Positions 6,481 to 14,707 of a stretch of DNA of 20,333 nt are shown piece by piece. The notes under the pieces were generated by a model. That model did no database searches, had not been told where the DNA came from, and was given only the letters and a program-made list of their open reading frames with translations. The position numbers and the translations under genes are program-made. The stretch lies in NCBI GenBank assembly GCA_019113125.1, contig DXIA01000172.1, positions 1 through 20,333 on the forward strand. Direction: 5' to 3'. Source of the DNA: Candidatus Pygmaiobacter gallistercoris. GTDB lineage: Bacteria > Bacillota > Clostridia > Oscillospirales > Ruminococcaceae. Positions within the stretch are counted from its first letter, which is position 1. Each line of letters opens with the position of its first letter.

Positions 6481-7907
6481 GGTGTTAATTGTAAAATTTC
6501 TTTTGCCGTGACCGCGAGCGGATGTCTGCCCATCACAACCATCCTGCCCTCGGCAGAGAGTGTCTGGGCCGAAACCTGCTCCCCGCTCAGATCGTATCCC
6601 ACAGCCTCCCGGTCTCCGATCAGATAAAAGCTCCCGCTGCCCAGTGCCGCATCCGCAACCGAAAAGTCATAGGAGACGGACGCAAGGGTCTCCATCTTCT
6701 CTCCCAGCAACAGACAGCTGCCCGCGCTGTTGCCCGCGCGGTCAAAGACGAGCAGGGTATTCCTCCCGTAGAAATCGGCGGTCAGCAGCGATGCGCCGCC
6801 GTAGTCATACCGGGCGATCTCCTCTCCGGTTTTGGGATTGTAGACCGCGGTGAACTCGGCGCAGATGACCACCAGTTTTCCATCCGAGGCGTAATGCAGC
6901 TGGAGCGGGGTGCACCCTGCCAGCTCAATCGACACCCGCTCGGCATCCGCGGAGGCGTTGAGGTCATATAGCTGCAGCTGGGCGCCGAAGACGCCGTTTT
7001 GCACCTTGACGCAGGCCACCGCCATCTGATCGCCGCTGCGGGAAAGCTCGACCAGATAAGGATAGTATTCTGCGAGATAGGCGTAGTAGATCTCCTCAAA
7101 ATTCAGATTGTAAACGACGATCTCTGCCAAGTACCGCTCCGACCGGGTGGCAACAGCGAGGGTGCCGCCGCTCGCCATATCGGCGGTGAGAATCGGGTAC
7201 TCGATCGTCTTGGTCAGCAGCGTTCGGCTGCGGGATTCCACCCGAAGTTCCTTTCCGCCCCGGTCGTAGACGCAGATACGGGTATTGCCCGCCGTCATTG
7301 CGGGGGACGCATATCCGTGCTGCACGCTGTGCAGCAGCCGGGCGGAGGAGGAATACAGGGCGAGTTCCGACGATCCGCACAGCGCAAAGCCGCCGCTGAT
7401 CGGCTGAACATCGACCAGTCCCTCCACCGGCTGCTCGATCGGCCATCCCTTTCCGGGGATCAGCGCAATCTTGGCGGAATCCAAAAAATCGCTCAGCAGG
7501 TTGATCGAAGCGGAAAAGATACCGCCGAGATACAGCAGCAGGGCGACCAGTGCGACCAGCGCCAGTGCAGTGCGACGCATCCGGCGCTCGTGTTTGCGCC
7601 GGCGAATCTGCTCGAGCCGGGGCACATCGCTCTTTGGCTGCCCCCTCTCCTCCTGCGCCGGCGGCGTTCTGGTCCGCTGCTTTGGGCGCAGCAGCCAGCG
7701 GCGTTTTTTCCCGCTCGTCTCCTCCCGTTTCCCGGGCTGCGGCCGGGAAGGTCCCTGCTGCGGTGTTCCCTGCTGGGGCTGCTGTGCGATGGGCGGAAAG
7801 GATCCCCCCGCCGCATCCCGCACGCGCCGTTCCTGTTCCGCTGCCTGACGATAGGCCTCGGCACTCGAGATGTGCTTTTTCTTCTCATTTTTTTGCCAAA
7901 GGCTCAT
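6465..7907 (-). CDS. DUF5711-type membrane-anchored beta-propeller-like protein
   Basis: A 480-residue protein of unknown function. Residues 1-110 are hydrophilic, rich in Arg, Lys, Gln and Pro, and should be cytoplasmic. One transmembrane helix follows (about 112-133). The remaining 340 residues consist of short repeated beta-rich blocks of the WD40/PQQ-like kind (for example LALYSSSARLL and AVYNPKTGEEIARYDYG), so an extracytoplasmic beta-propeller is likely. The sequence agrees with the DUF5711 family known from Clostridia; this is recognised by overall pattern, not by a search. The ATG at 7907 overlaps the truA stop in an ATGA arrangement, indicating coupled translation. The topology suggests a cell-surface sensor or scaffold, which is an inference only. 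Confidence 0.8.
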   Translation of the reverse strand: MSLWQKNEKKKHISSAEAYRQAAEQERRVRDAAGGSFPPIAQQPQQGTPQQGPSRPQPGKREETSGKKRRWLLRPKQRTRTPPAQEERGQPKSDVPRLEQIRRRKHERRMRRTALALVALVALLLYLGGIFSASINLLSDFLDSAKIALIPGKGWPIEQPVEGLVDVQPISGGFALCGSSELALYSSSARLLHSVQHGYASPAMTAGNTRICVYDRGGKELRVESRSRTLLTKTIEYPILTADMASGGTLAVATRSERYLAEIVVYNLNFEEIYYAYLAEYYPYLVELSRSGDQMAVACVKVQNGVFGAQLQLYDLNASADAERVSIELAGCTPLQLHYASDGKLVVICAEFTAVYNPKTGEEIARYDYGGASLLTADFYGRNTLLVFDRAGNSAGSCLLLGEKMETLASVSYDFSVADAALGSGSFYLIGDREAVGYDLSGEQVSAQTLSAEGRMVVMGRHPLAVTAKEILQLTPLKNQ

Positions 7908-8686
7908 AGGTTTTCTTCTCCGTCTATTGTGAAATCGTCATACCGCACCCGCGCCAGTGCAAGCCCCTTCGCCGGGGCGGTCGGTCCCGCAGCGCCCCGG
8001 TCGCAGGCGGTGAGGATCCGCGGGATCTGCTCGGACTCCATTCTGCCCGCCCCCACCTCGACAAGGGTGCCCGCCATGATCCGCACCATGTGGTACAGAT
8101 AGCCGTCCGCCTCGACAAAGAGCCGAAATTCAGATCCCTGCTGTTGTACCGTAAAGCTGTGCACCGTTCGCACCGTGCTGCCCCCCTGCGCCTCGATGCT
8201 GCTGCCCGCTGCCATGAAACTGGAAAAATCGTGGCAACCGCACAGCAGCGCGGCGGCCCGCTGCATCGGCTCGAGCGCAAGACGCGGCCAGACCCGCCAG
8301 CAGACCTCCCGGCTGAAGGGGGAATCGGTCGGCGCGTTGCGGATCCGGTAGAGATAGGCCTTGGAAATGCAGCTGTACCGGGCGTGAAACCCCTCCGGTA
8401 CCTCCCGCGCGGCAAAGACCCGCACATCCTGCGGCAGATGGGCGTTGAGGGCAAGCGGCAGTTTTTCGCAGGGGATTCTGCTGTCGGTGAAAAAGCTGAC
8501 GCAGTAGGCCAGCGCATGGACCCCCGCATCGGTGCGGGAGCAGCCCTTGATCTCCTCCCTGCTGCCGACCACCGCCGCGATGGCATCCTGCACCACCTGC
8601 GTCACGGTCAACGCGTTTTGCTGGACCTGAAATCCATGATAGCCGGTGCCGAGATAGGCCAGCGAGAGGGCGAGATGCCGCCGCAT
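7904..8686 (-). CDS. truA: tRNA pseudouridine(38-40) synthase TruA
   Basis: A 260-residue enzyme that converts uridines 38, 39 and 40 in tRNA anticodon stems to pseudouridine. The catalytic aspartate is Asp53 in the motif CSRTDAGVHA (49-58). Other family landmarks are the N-terminal YLGTGYHGFQVQ and the C-terminal YLYHMVRIMAGTLVEVG. The start is the ATG at 8686, whose A is shared with the TGA stop of ecfT (TGATG). The open frame extends 47 codons further upstream, but that extension overlaps ecfT out of frame and does not resemble TruA. Length is normal for the family. Direct linkage to ecfT is a conserved Firmicutes arrangement. Confidence 0.96.
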   Translation of the reverse strand: MRRHLALSLAYLGTGYHGFQVQQNALTVTQVVQDAIAAVVGSREEIKGCSRTDAGVHALAYCVSFFTDSRIPCEKLPLALNAHLPQDVRVFAAREVPEGFHARYSCISKAYLYRIRNAPTDSPFSREVCWRVWPRLALEPMQRAAALLCGCHDFSSFMAAGSSIEAQGGSTVRTVHSFTVQQQGSEFRLFVEADGYLYHMVRIMAGTLVEVGAGRMESEQIPRILTACDRGAAGPTAPAKGLALARVRYDDFTIDGEENL

Positions 8687-9495
8687 CACAGCAGCCCCCA
8701 CACAAGATCCGAGCTGCCGATCACCACAAATACCACCACGCAGATCGCCGTCAGCAGATAGTCGTTTGCCCCCAGATGCAGCTGATGCAGCCGGGTGCGC
8801 CCCTCGCCGCCGTGGTAGCAGCGGCACTCCATCGCCATCGCGAGCTCATCGGCGCGGCGGAAGGCCGAGATGAACAGCGGAATCAGCACCGGGATCAGCG
8901 CCCGGATCCGCTCGGACAGCTTGCCGGCATCCAGCTCGGCCCCGCGGGCCTTCTGCGCGTTCATGATTTTGTCGGTCTCCTCGATCAACAGCGGGATGAA
9001 CCGCAGCGCGATGGTCATCATCATCGCCAGCTCATGCACCGGAAAATGCAGCTTGGACAGCGGCTTGAGCAGCCGCTCAAGCGCGTCGGTCAGCACGATC
9101 GGGCTGGTGGTGTAGGTCAAAAGGCTGGTGCCGGCGATCAGGCAGATGATCCGGATGACCAGCACCATCACATTATACAGCCCCTGCCAGGTAATGGTGA
9201 TGATCCACCATTTGAAGACCGGATCCCCCGGCACAAAGAAGAGGTTGAGCAGCGCGGTGAACAGGATGATCGGCAGAATCGGCCGCAGGCTCTTGCGCAC
9301 CAGCCGCATCGGGATATTCGCGACCTTGTAGGCGACGATCAGAAACAACACCGAGAGGGCAAGTCCGATCGGGTTGGAGCCCAGAAAGAGCGCGACGATG
9401 TAGGCGATGGTGAGCAGCAGTTTCGCCCGGGGATCCATTCGGTGGATGACCGAATTGCCGGGAAAGTGCTGGCCGATGGTAATATCCTTAAGCAT
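8686..9495 (-). CDS. ecfT: Energy-coupling factor transporter transmembrane protein EcfT
   Basis: A 269-residue membrane protein that couples the two ATPases EcfA1/EcfA2 to exchangeable substrate-binding S components for vitamins or metal ions. Several hydrophobic helices occupy about 24-125, and a last one lies at about 245-262. Two coupling motifs are visible: QKARGAEL (181-188) and AMECRCYHGG (221-230). In the second, Arg is flanked by Cys rather than the A-R-G of many family members. I chose the ATG at 9495 because GGGAGG is 8 nt away. A GTG at 9504 is in frame but lies inside that ribosome site. The start overlaps the ecfA2 stop by 8 nt. No S component is present in the window, as expected for a group II module shared by distant partners. 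Confidence 0.94.
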   Translation of the reverse strand: MLKDITIGQHFPGNSVIHRMDPRAKLLLTIAYIVALFLGSNPIGLALSVLFLIVAYKVANIPMRLVRKSLRPILPIILFTALLNLFFVPGDPVFKWWIITITWQGLYNVMVLVIRIICLIAGTSLLTYTTSPIVLTDALERLLKPLSKLHFPVHELAMMMTIALRFIPLLIEETDKIMNAQKARGAELDAGKLSERIRALIPVLIPLFISAFRRADELAMAMECRCYHGGEGRTRLHQLHLGANDYLLTAICVVVFVVIGSSDLVWGLL

Positions 9496-10363
9496 GGGCT
9501 GCACCTCCCCGCTCGGCGAGTGCCTTCAAGATGACATCCCGGGCATATTTGACGGTGTAGACATCCACCGGGACATCCACCCCCATCTGCCGCAGACGCA
9601 GAAAGATCTTGGTCACCTGCGGCACCGAGAGGCCATATTCCACCAGCTCCTGCGCACGGGCAAAGATGTTCGCGGTCGTATCCAGCATTGCCAGCTTGCC
9701 TGCCTGCAACACCAAGACCCGATCGGCGTATTTTGCAATGTCCTCCATCGAATGGCTGACCAGCACAACGGTGGTGCCGGTCTCCTTGTGGTAGCGGCGC
9801 ACCTGGCCGAGGATCATCTCCCGCCCCTCGGGGTCGAGACCCGCGGCGGGCTCGTCCAGCACCAGCACCTCGGGGCGCATCGCGATGACCCCGGCGATCG
9901 CCACCCGGCGTTTCTGGCCGCCCGACAGCTCGAACGGGGAGCGGTCCAGCATCTCCTCATCCAGACCACAGAACCGGGCGGCCTCGACCACCCGCTTTGC
10001 GATCTCCTCCTCCGGCAGCCCCATGTTGCGGGGGCCGAAGGCGATATCCTTGCGAACCGTCTCTTCAAAGAGCTGGTATTCCGGGTACTGAAAGACCAGT
10101 CCCACCTTAAACCGGTATTTGCGAATCTGTTTCGGATCCGCCCACATGTCCTCGCCGTCGATGAGCAGCCGGCCCGAGGTCGGGCGATTGAGCCCGTTGA
10201 AGTGGGTAATGAGGGTCGACTTGCCGCAGCCGGTCGGCCCGATCACCCCGAGAAACTCGCCCCGCTCGATCGAAAAGCTGATATCGTCCAGTGCGCGGGT
10301 CGCGTCCGGCATACCCTCGCCGTAGATATAGGTCAAATGTTCAACTTGAATGATGGGTGCCAT
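9488..10363 (-). CDS. ecfA2: Energy-coupling factor transporter ATPase EcfA2
   Basis: A 291-residue ABC ATPase. Visible motifs are Walker A GPTGCGKST (42-50), the Q-loop FQYPEYQLFEET (91-102) characteristic of EcfA2, the ABC signature LSGGQ (146-150), Walker B VLVLDEP (166-172) and the switch histidine H204. It pairs with EcfA1 and drives EcfT. The ATG at 10363 (MAPIIQVEHL) is the proper start. The frame stays open 62 codons further upstream, but that part overlaps ecfA1 and is not ABC-like. An AGGTGG site lies about 10 nt before the ATG. The gap to ecfA1 is 31 nt and the 3' end overlaps ecfT. Confidence 0.95.
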   Translation of the reverse strand: MAPIIQVEHLTYIYGEGMPDATRALDDISFSIERGEFLGVIGPTGCGKSTLITHFNGLNRPTSGRLLIDGEDMWADPKQIRKYRFKVGLVFQYPEYQLFEETVRKDIAFGPRNMGLPEEEIAKRVVEAARFCGLDEEMLDRSPFELSGGQKRRVAIAGVIAMRPEVLVLDEPAAGLDPEGREMILGQVRRYHKETGTTVVLVSHSMEDIAKYADRVLVLQAGKLAMLDTTANIFARAQELVEYGLSVPQVTKIFLRLRQMGVDVPVDVYTVKYARDVILKALAERGGAAHA

Positions 10364-10394
10364 GTATTTTAAACCACCTGTTTTGTTTGATCGC

Positions 10395-11243
10395 TCAGTG
10401 TGTCTTTGTGCCGAGCAGCTCCGCGAGCGCCCGCGCACACTCCTCATCGTCGATGATCTCCTCGTCCATCGGAACCCCCGCCTCCCGCAGCAGGTCGCAG
10501 AGCTCCTTGGCCTGCGGCACATCCAGCTTGAGTGTGCGGATTCTGGCACTGTCCCGGAAGACCTGTTTCGGGGTGCCCTCCATCTCGATCTGCCCGCCGC
10601 TCATCACGATGACCCGGTCGGCGCGGACCGCCTCTTCCATATAATGGGTGATCATCACCACCGTGATGCCGAACTCCCGGTTGAGCCGCTCGACCGTCCG
10701 CATCACCTTCTCGCGGCCGATCGGGTCGAGCATTGCGGTGGACTCATCCATCACCAGGCAATCCGGCCGCATCGCGATGACCCCGGCAATCGCCACCCGC
10801 TGTTTCTGACCGCCCGACAGCTTGTGCGGCGCCTTGTTGCGGTGCTTGTAGATGCCGGCCATCTCCATCGCCTCGTCCACCCGCTGGCGCATCTCCTCGG
10901 GCGGGACGCCGAGGTTCTCCAGTGCGAAGGCGACATCCTCCTCCACCACGGTGGCGACGATCTGGTTGTCGGGGTTCTGAAACACCATTCCCACCCGCTG
11001 GCGGATATCATAGAGGTGTTCCTCATCCTTGGTGTTGTACTCCTCGACAAAGACATCTCCCTTTTCGGGCAGCAGGATCGCATTGAAATGCTTTGCCAGC
11101 GTGGATTTGCCGCAGCCGTTCGCCCCGAGCACCGCGACGAACTCGCCCTTTTTGATCTCGGCCGAGACCCCGTCCAACGCATTGCGTCCTTGCTGTGTAT
11201 ACCGGAACACAATCTGCTGTGCCCGGATCATGCTGTTGTCCAT
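10395..11243 (-). CDS. ecfA1: Energy-coupling factor transporter ATPase EcfA1
   Basis: A 282-residue ABC ATPase with Walker A GANGCGKST (40-48), the Q-loop FQNPDNQIVATVVEED (88-103), signature LSGGQ (142-146), Walker B LVMDES (163-168) and switch histidine H200. The FQNPDNQ loop and the non-proline residue after the catalytic Glu (DES-T-AMLDP) identify the EcfA1 type, as opposed to DEP in EcfA2. Together with EcfA2 and EcfT it forms the energising module for vitamin and metal uptake. The ATG at 11243 follows AGGAAGGAAG. A small hairpin directly precedes the ribosome binding site. Confidence 0.95.
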   Translation of the reverse strand: MDNSMIRAQQIVFRYTQQGRNALDGVSAEIKKGEFVAVLGANGCGKSTLAKHFNAILLPEKGDVFVEEYNTKDEEHLYDIRQRVGMVFQNPDNQIVATVVEEDVAFALENLGVPPEEMRQRVDEAMEMAGIYKHRNKAPHKLSGGQKQRVAIAGVIAMRPDCLVMDESTAMLDPIGREKVMRTVERLNREFGITVVMITHYMEEAVRADRVIVMSGGQIEMEGTPKQVFRDSARIRTLKLDVPQAKELCDLLREAGVPMDEEIIDDEECARALAELLGTKTH

Positions 11244-11258
11244 TTTTTCTTCCTTCCT

Positions 11259-11290
11259 GTTCCGGTCTCTCTCACGGGAGGATCCGGAAC
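11259..11290 (-). other. Small hairpin next to the ecfA1 ribosome binding site
   Basis: On the minus strand, GTTCCGG (11290 to 11284) can pair with CCGGAAC (11265 to 11259) across an 18-nt loop. The right arm abuts the AGGAAGG site. No T-run follows, so termination is unlikely. It may be incidental, or it may modulate translation of ecfA1. Confidence 0.3.
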
Positions 11291-11315
11291 GCCGGTCCGT
11301 TTTTGGGGGCGGCGC

Positions 11316-12206
11316 TCACCCGTCGTTTTCCAGCCGTGCGCCCTGTTCCAGCCAAAAGGTGGTTGCCCCTGCCGGCAGCGCACCGCCGGTGGCCCGCACC
11401 GGCAGCCCGATCTCATCGCTGGTCGTACTGCCGCCGTACCGCGGACAGAGCAGAGTGCGAACCATATACTCCATCACCGCCGGCGAGAGGCCGGTGGTAT
11501 AGCTGTTGACCGCAAAGAAGAGCGGCTGCTCGCTGAGAATCGCCGCGCAGTCCTCCAGCAGGCCGTAGATGCTGTCCTCCAGTTTCCAGACCTCGCCGCC
11601 GGGACCGCGACCATAGCTCGGCGGATCCATGATGATCGCATCGTACCGGCTGCCGCGCCGCGCCTCTCGCCGGACAAACTTGTCACAGTCGTCCACGATC
11701 CAGCGGATCGGGCGGTCCGAAAGGCCGCAGAGTCCGGCGTTCTCCCGCGCCCAGGCGACCATCCCCTTCGAGGCGTCGACATGGCAGACGCTCGCCCCAG
11801 CCGCGGCACAGGCGAGGGTCGCCCCGCCGGTGTACCCGAACAGGTTGAGCACCCGGACCGGTCGTCCCGCCGCCTCAATCAGGCTGCGGTAGGCATCCCA
11901 GTTGACCGCCTGCTCGGGGAAAATTCCGGTGTGCTTGAACCCGGTCGGGGAGACCTTCAGCCGCAGATCCTGGTACCGGATGGTCCACTGATCCGCAAAA
12001 TGTCCCCGTTTTTCCCAGCTGCCGCCGCCCCGTGCGCTGCGGTGATAGATCGCATCCGGCCGCTGCCAGAGCGGGCTCTTCTGCTCAAAATGCCAGACCA
12101 CCTGCGGATCCGGCCGGATGAGAACCGTCTTGCCCCATCGCTCCAGCCGGTTGCCGTCGGTGGCGTCCAGCAGTTCGTATTCCTCCCAGTTTACGGCAAG
12201 CCGCAT
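11316..12206 (-). CDS. Class I SAM-dependent methyltransferase, RlmI/RlmK-like (probable rRNA methyltransferase)
   Basis: A 296-residue Rossmann-fold methyltransferase. The SAM-binding motif I is VLNLFGYTGGATLA (119-132), the acidic motif II is HVDASKGMV (142-150), and the catalytic motif IV is DPPSYGRG (194-201). The NLFGYTGG and DPPSYG combination, with the preceding KVSPTGFKHTGIFPEQ segment, matches the Methyltrans_SAM group that includes RlmI and the RlmK half of RlmL, which modify 23S rRNA. There is no N-terminal PUA domain as in RlmI, so the exact target base is not assigned. It lies between glmM and ecfA1 with short gaps, in the same direction. The start codon is the ATG at 12206, preceded by AAAGGAG. 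Confidence 0.85.
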   Translation of the reverse strand: MRLAVNWEEYELLDATDGNRLERWGKTVLIRPDPQVVWHFEQKSPLWQRPDAIYHRSARGGGSWEKRGHFADQWTIRYQDLRLKVSPTGFKHTGIFPEQAVNWDAYRSLIEAAGRPVRVLNLFGYTGGATLACAAAGASVCHVDASKGMVAWARENAGLCGLSDRPIRWIVDDCDKFVRREARRGSRYDAIIMDPPSYGRGPGGEVWKLEDSIYGLLEDCAAILSEQPLFFAVNSYTTGLSPAVMEYMVRTLLCPRYGGSTTSDEIGLPVRATGGALPAGATTFWLEQGARLENDG

Positions 12207-12225
12207 CTTCTGCTCCTTTCCGCTC

Positions 12226-13569
12226 TTACTTTCTCTTCTCGATCAAATCGGCAATCAGCTTTGCCGCCTGGGTGATCGCCTCATGGTTTTTGCCCTCGAC
12301 CATGACCCGGATATAGGGCTCGGTGCCCGAAACCCGCACCAGCACCCGGCCCTCTCCCATCAGGCCCTGCTGCTGGCTCTCGATGAAACCGGCGATGTAC
12401 TCGTCCTCCTTGTACCGCGCCTTCTGCTCCGGGGTGGCCTGCACGTTGAGGATGACCTGCGGGAACTTCTCATACACCCCGGCCAGCTCGCTCATCTTCT
12501 TGCCGGAACCGGCGAGGATATTCAGCAGGGTGCCGGCGGTCAGCTCCCCGTCACCGGTGGTGGAGTGCTGCAGCAGGATCACATGCCCGCTCTGCTCGCC
12601 GCCGATCGCGTAGCCGTTGGCCCGCATCTCCTCCAGCACATACCGGTCGCCGACCGCGGTCGTCACGATCTGCAGCCCGAGAGTCTCCTTCATATACTGC
12701 ATAAAGCCGAGATTGGACATGACGGTGACCACCGCCGTGTCCTGCGGCAGCTCGCCGCGCTGTTTCAGGTGTTTTGACAGGATCGCGATGATCCGGTCTC
12801 CATCGATCTCGTTGCCCTTCTCGTCCACCGCAAGGCAGCGGTCGGCGTCTCCGTCAAACGCGACGCCGCAGTCCAGCCCGTTCTCGACCACATATTTTGC
12901 CAGCCGGTCAAGATGGGTGGAGCCGCAGTCCCGGTTGATGTTGGTGCCGTCCGGCTCCACCCCGATGAACCGGCAGTCCGCCCCAAGGCGGGGAAAGAGC
13001 AGCCGGGCCGGCGCAGCCGACGCGCCGTTTGCGCAGTCGATCGCGACCTTCAGCCCCGAGAGGTTCGCCTCAAGGCAGCTTGCTAGGTACTCGACATAGT
13101 CCTCGATCGCGTTCTCCCGCCGGGTCACCCGGCCCACATCGCCCCCGGTGGCAAGCTTGACCTGCGATTTATCCCGCACCAGCCGCTCAATCTCATCCTC
13201 GACCTGATCGGGCAGCTTATAGCCGTCTCCCTTGAAGATCTTGATACCGTTAAACTCCATCGGGTTGTGGCTGGCCGAGATCACAATCCCGGCATCCGCC
13301 TTGTATTTCCGAACCAGATAGGCCACCGCCGGGGTCGGAACCACCCCGAGCAGCTCGACGTCCGCCCCGACGCTGCACAGACCGGCAGCAAGCGCCGATT
13401 CCAGCATATCCCCCGAGATCCGGGTATCCTTGCCGATCAGAATCCTCGGCCGGGCCGAGCGGCGGGCGAGTACCATCGCTGCGCCGCGGCCAATCAGCAT
13501 CGCGAGACCCGGGGTGAGATCCTCCCCTGCAACACCGCGCACACCATCGGTTCCAAACAGTCTTGCCAT
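12226..13569 (-). CDS. glmM: Phosphoglucosamine mutase GlmM
   Basis: A 447-residue enzyme that interconverts glucosamine-6-phosphate and glucosamine-1-phosphate, the step feeding UDP-GlcNAc for peptidoglycan. All four family signatures are present. The phosphoserine loop is ISASHNP with Ser100. The Mg2+ site is DGDAD (239-243). The sugar-binding loop is GGEQSGH (323-329). The phosphate-binding loop is RVSGTEP (412-418). The opening MARLFGTDGVRGVAG is also diagnostic of GlmM rather than phosphomannomutase. Length is standard. The ATG at 13569 follows GGAGGAGACAAG. It lies 65 nt after ruvB and 19 nt before the methyltransferase gene. No glmS gene or glmS ribozyme is in the window. Confidence 0.97.
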   Translation of the reverse strand: MARLFGTDGVRGVAGEDLTPGLAMLIGRGAAMVLARRSARPRILIGKDTRISGDMLESALAAGLCSVGADVELLGVVPTPAVAYLVRKYKADAGIVISASHNPMEFNGIKIFKGDGYKLPDQVEDEIERLVRDKSQVKLATGGDVGRVTRRENAIEDYVEYLASCLEANLSGLKVAIDCANGASAAPARLLFPRLGADCRFIGVEPDGTNINRDCGSTHLDRLAKYVVENGLDCGVAFDGDADRCLAVDEKGNEIDGDRIIAILSKHLKQRGELPQDTAVVTVMSNLGFMQYMKETLGLQIVTTAVGDRYVLEEMRANGYAIGGEQSGHVILLQHSTTGDGELTAGTLLNILAGSGKKMSELAGVYEKFPQVILNVQATPEQKARYKEDEYIAGFIESQQQGLMGEGRVLVRVSGTEPYIRVMVEGKNHEAITQAAKLIADLIEKRK

Positions 13570-13589
13570 CTTGTCTCCTCCATATCATT

Positions 13590-13612
13590 GGCGGTTGTTT
13601 CTCTGCACCGCC
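13590..13612 (-). other. Hairpin between ruvB and glmM
   Basis: On the minus strand, GGCGGT (13612 to 13607) pairs with ACCGCC (13595 to 13590) across an 11-nt loop. It stands about 20 nt before the glmM start and lacks a T-run, so it is not a typical terminator. It could be an RNA processing or attenuating element, or chance. Confidence 0.3.
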
Positions 13613-13634
13613 CGTTTTCTCAATCTATATGATC

Positions 13635-14702
13635 TTATCCGTCGAGATCATCAAAGCTCTGCTGCTGCGGGCCATCCTGCGCCGGCTGGCCGCCGCGCCG
13701 CGGCGGCTGCATCCCGAGGTGCCGGTAGGCGGCGTCGGTCACACAGCGGCCGCGGGGGGTACGGGCGAGAAATCCCATCTGCATCAGATAGGGCTCGCAG
13801 ACATCCTCCAGCGTGACCGACTCTTCTCCGAGCGCCGCAGCCAGTGTGTCTAGACCGACCGGCCCGCCGCCGTACAGTTCGATGATCGCCCGCAACAGAC
13901 TGCGGTCGAGTTCATCGAGGCCAAGCTCGTCGATGTCCATCCGCTCCAGCGCGATCTTCGCGGTCTCTCCGGTGATCACCCCGTTGCCCATCACCTCGGC
14001 GAAATCCCGCACCCGCTTGAGCAGCCGGTTGGCCACACGGGGGGTACCGCGGCTGCAGGCGGCCAGCTGGGCGGCGCCCTCCTCATCGCAGGGGACCCGC
14101 AGCAGCCCCGCCGAGCGGCGGATAATCCGCGCCAGCTCATCCGGGGAGTAGAGCTCCAGCTTGAGCAGCACCCCAAACCGATCCCGCAGCGGGCTGGTCA
14201 GCTGCCCTGCCCGGGTGGTCGCCCCGATCAGGGTGAACCGGGGCAGATTGATCCGGATTGACTGGGCCGAGGGGCCCTTGCCGATCATGATATCCAGTGC
14301 ATAGTCCTCCAGCGCGGGATAGAGCACCTCCTCCACCTGACGGGAGAGCCGGTGAATCTCATCGATAAAGAGGATGTCCCCCTCCTGCAGATTGGTCAGC
14401 AGGGCGGCGAGATCCCCCGGCTTTTCAATCGCGGGGCCGGAGGTGGTGCGGATCTGCACCCCCATCTCGTTGGCCACAATGCAGGCGAGGGTGGTCTTGC
14501 CAAGGCCCGGGGGCCCGTAGAGCAGCAGATGGTCCAGCGGTTCCCCCCGCCGGCGGGCTGCTTCGAGGTAGACCCGCAGATTGCCCTTGATCTTCTCCTG
14601 CCCGACATACTCATCCAGTGTGCGCGGGCGCAGCGTAAATTCATTTTCAAAATCCTCCGCAGCCGCCGCGGGGGAGATCAGCCGATCGTCCGAAACTTCC
14701 AT
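13635..14702 (-). CDS. ruvB: Holliday junction branch migration helicase RuvB
   Basis: A 355-residue AAA+ motor that moves Holliday junctions together with RuvA. Walker A is GPPGLGKTT (63-71), Walker B is LFIDEIHR (111-118), sensor 1 is ATTRAG (161-166), and the arginine-finger region PLRDRFG lies at 171-177. A winged-helix DNA-binding domain closes the protein, including [15 protein letters not shown]. After the usual end near HLGMQPP there is an extra Gln/Gly/Asp-rich tail of about 20 residues. The ATG at 14702 lies 5 nt after the ruvA stop, so translation is probably coupled. Confidence 0.97.
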   Translation of the reverse strand: MEVSDDRLISPAAAAEDFENEFTLRPRTLDEYVGQEKIKGNLRVYLEAARRRGEPLDHLLLYGPPGLGKTTLACIVANEMGVQIRTTSGPAIEKPGDLAALLTNLQEGDILFIDEIHRLSRQVEEVLYPALEDYALDIMIGKGPSAQSIRINLPRFTLIGATTRAGQLTSPLRDRFGVLLKLELYSPDELARIIRRSAGLLRVPCDEEGAAQLAACSRGTPRVANRLLKRVRDFAEVMGNGVITGETAKIALERMDIDELGLDELDRSLLRAIIELYGGGPVGLDTLAAALGEESVTLEDVCEPYLMQMGFLARTPRGRCVTDAAYRHLGMQPPRRGGQPAQDGPQQQSFDDLDG

Positions 14703-14707
14703 TCAGT

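Noticed and set aside
8687..8827. A 47-codon N-terminal extension of TruA
   Set aside because: It overlaps ecfT out of frame and is unlike TruA; the ATG at 8686 sits in the TGATG junction and begins the conserved sequence.
10350..12275. A 641-codon plus-strand frame opposite ecfA1 and the methyltransferase gene
   Set aside because: It is antisense to well-recognised proteins, with no start signal and no recognisable domain.
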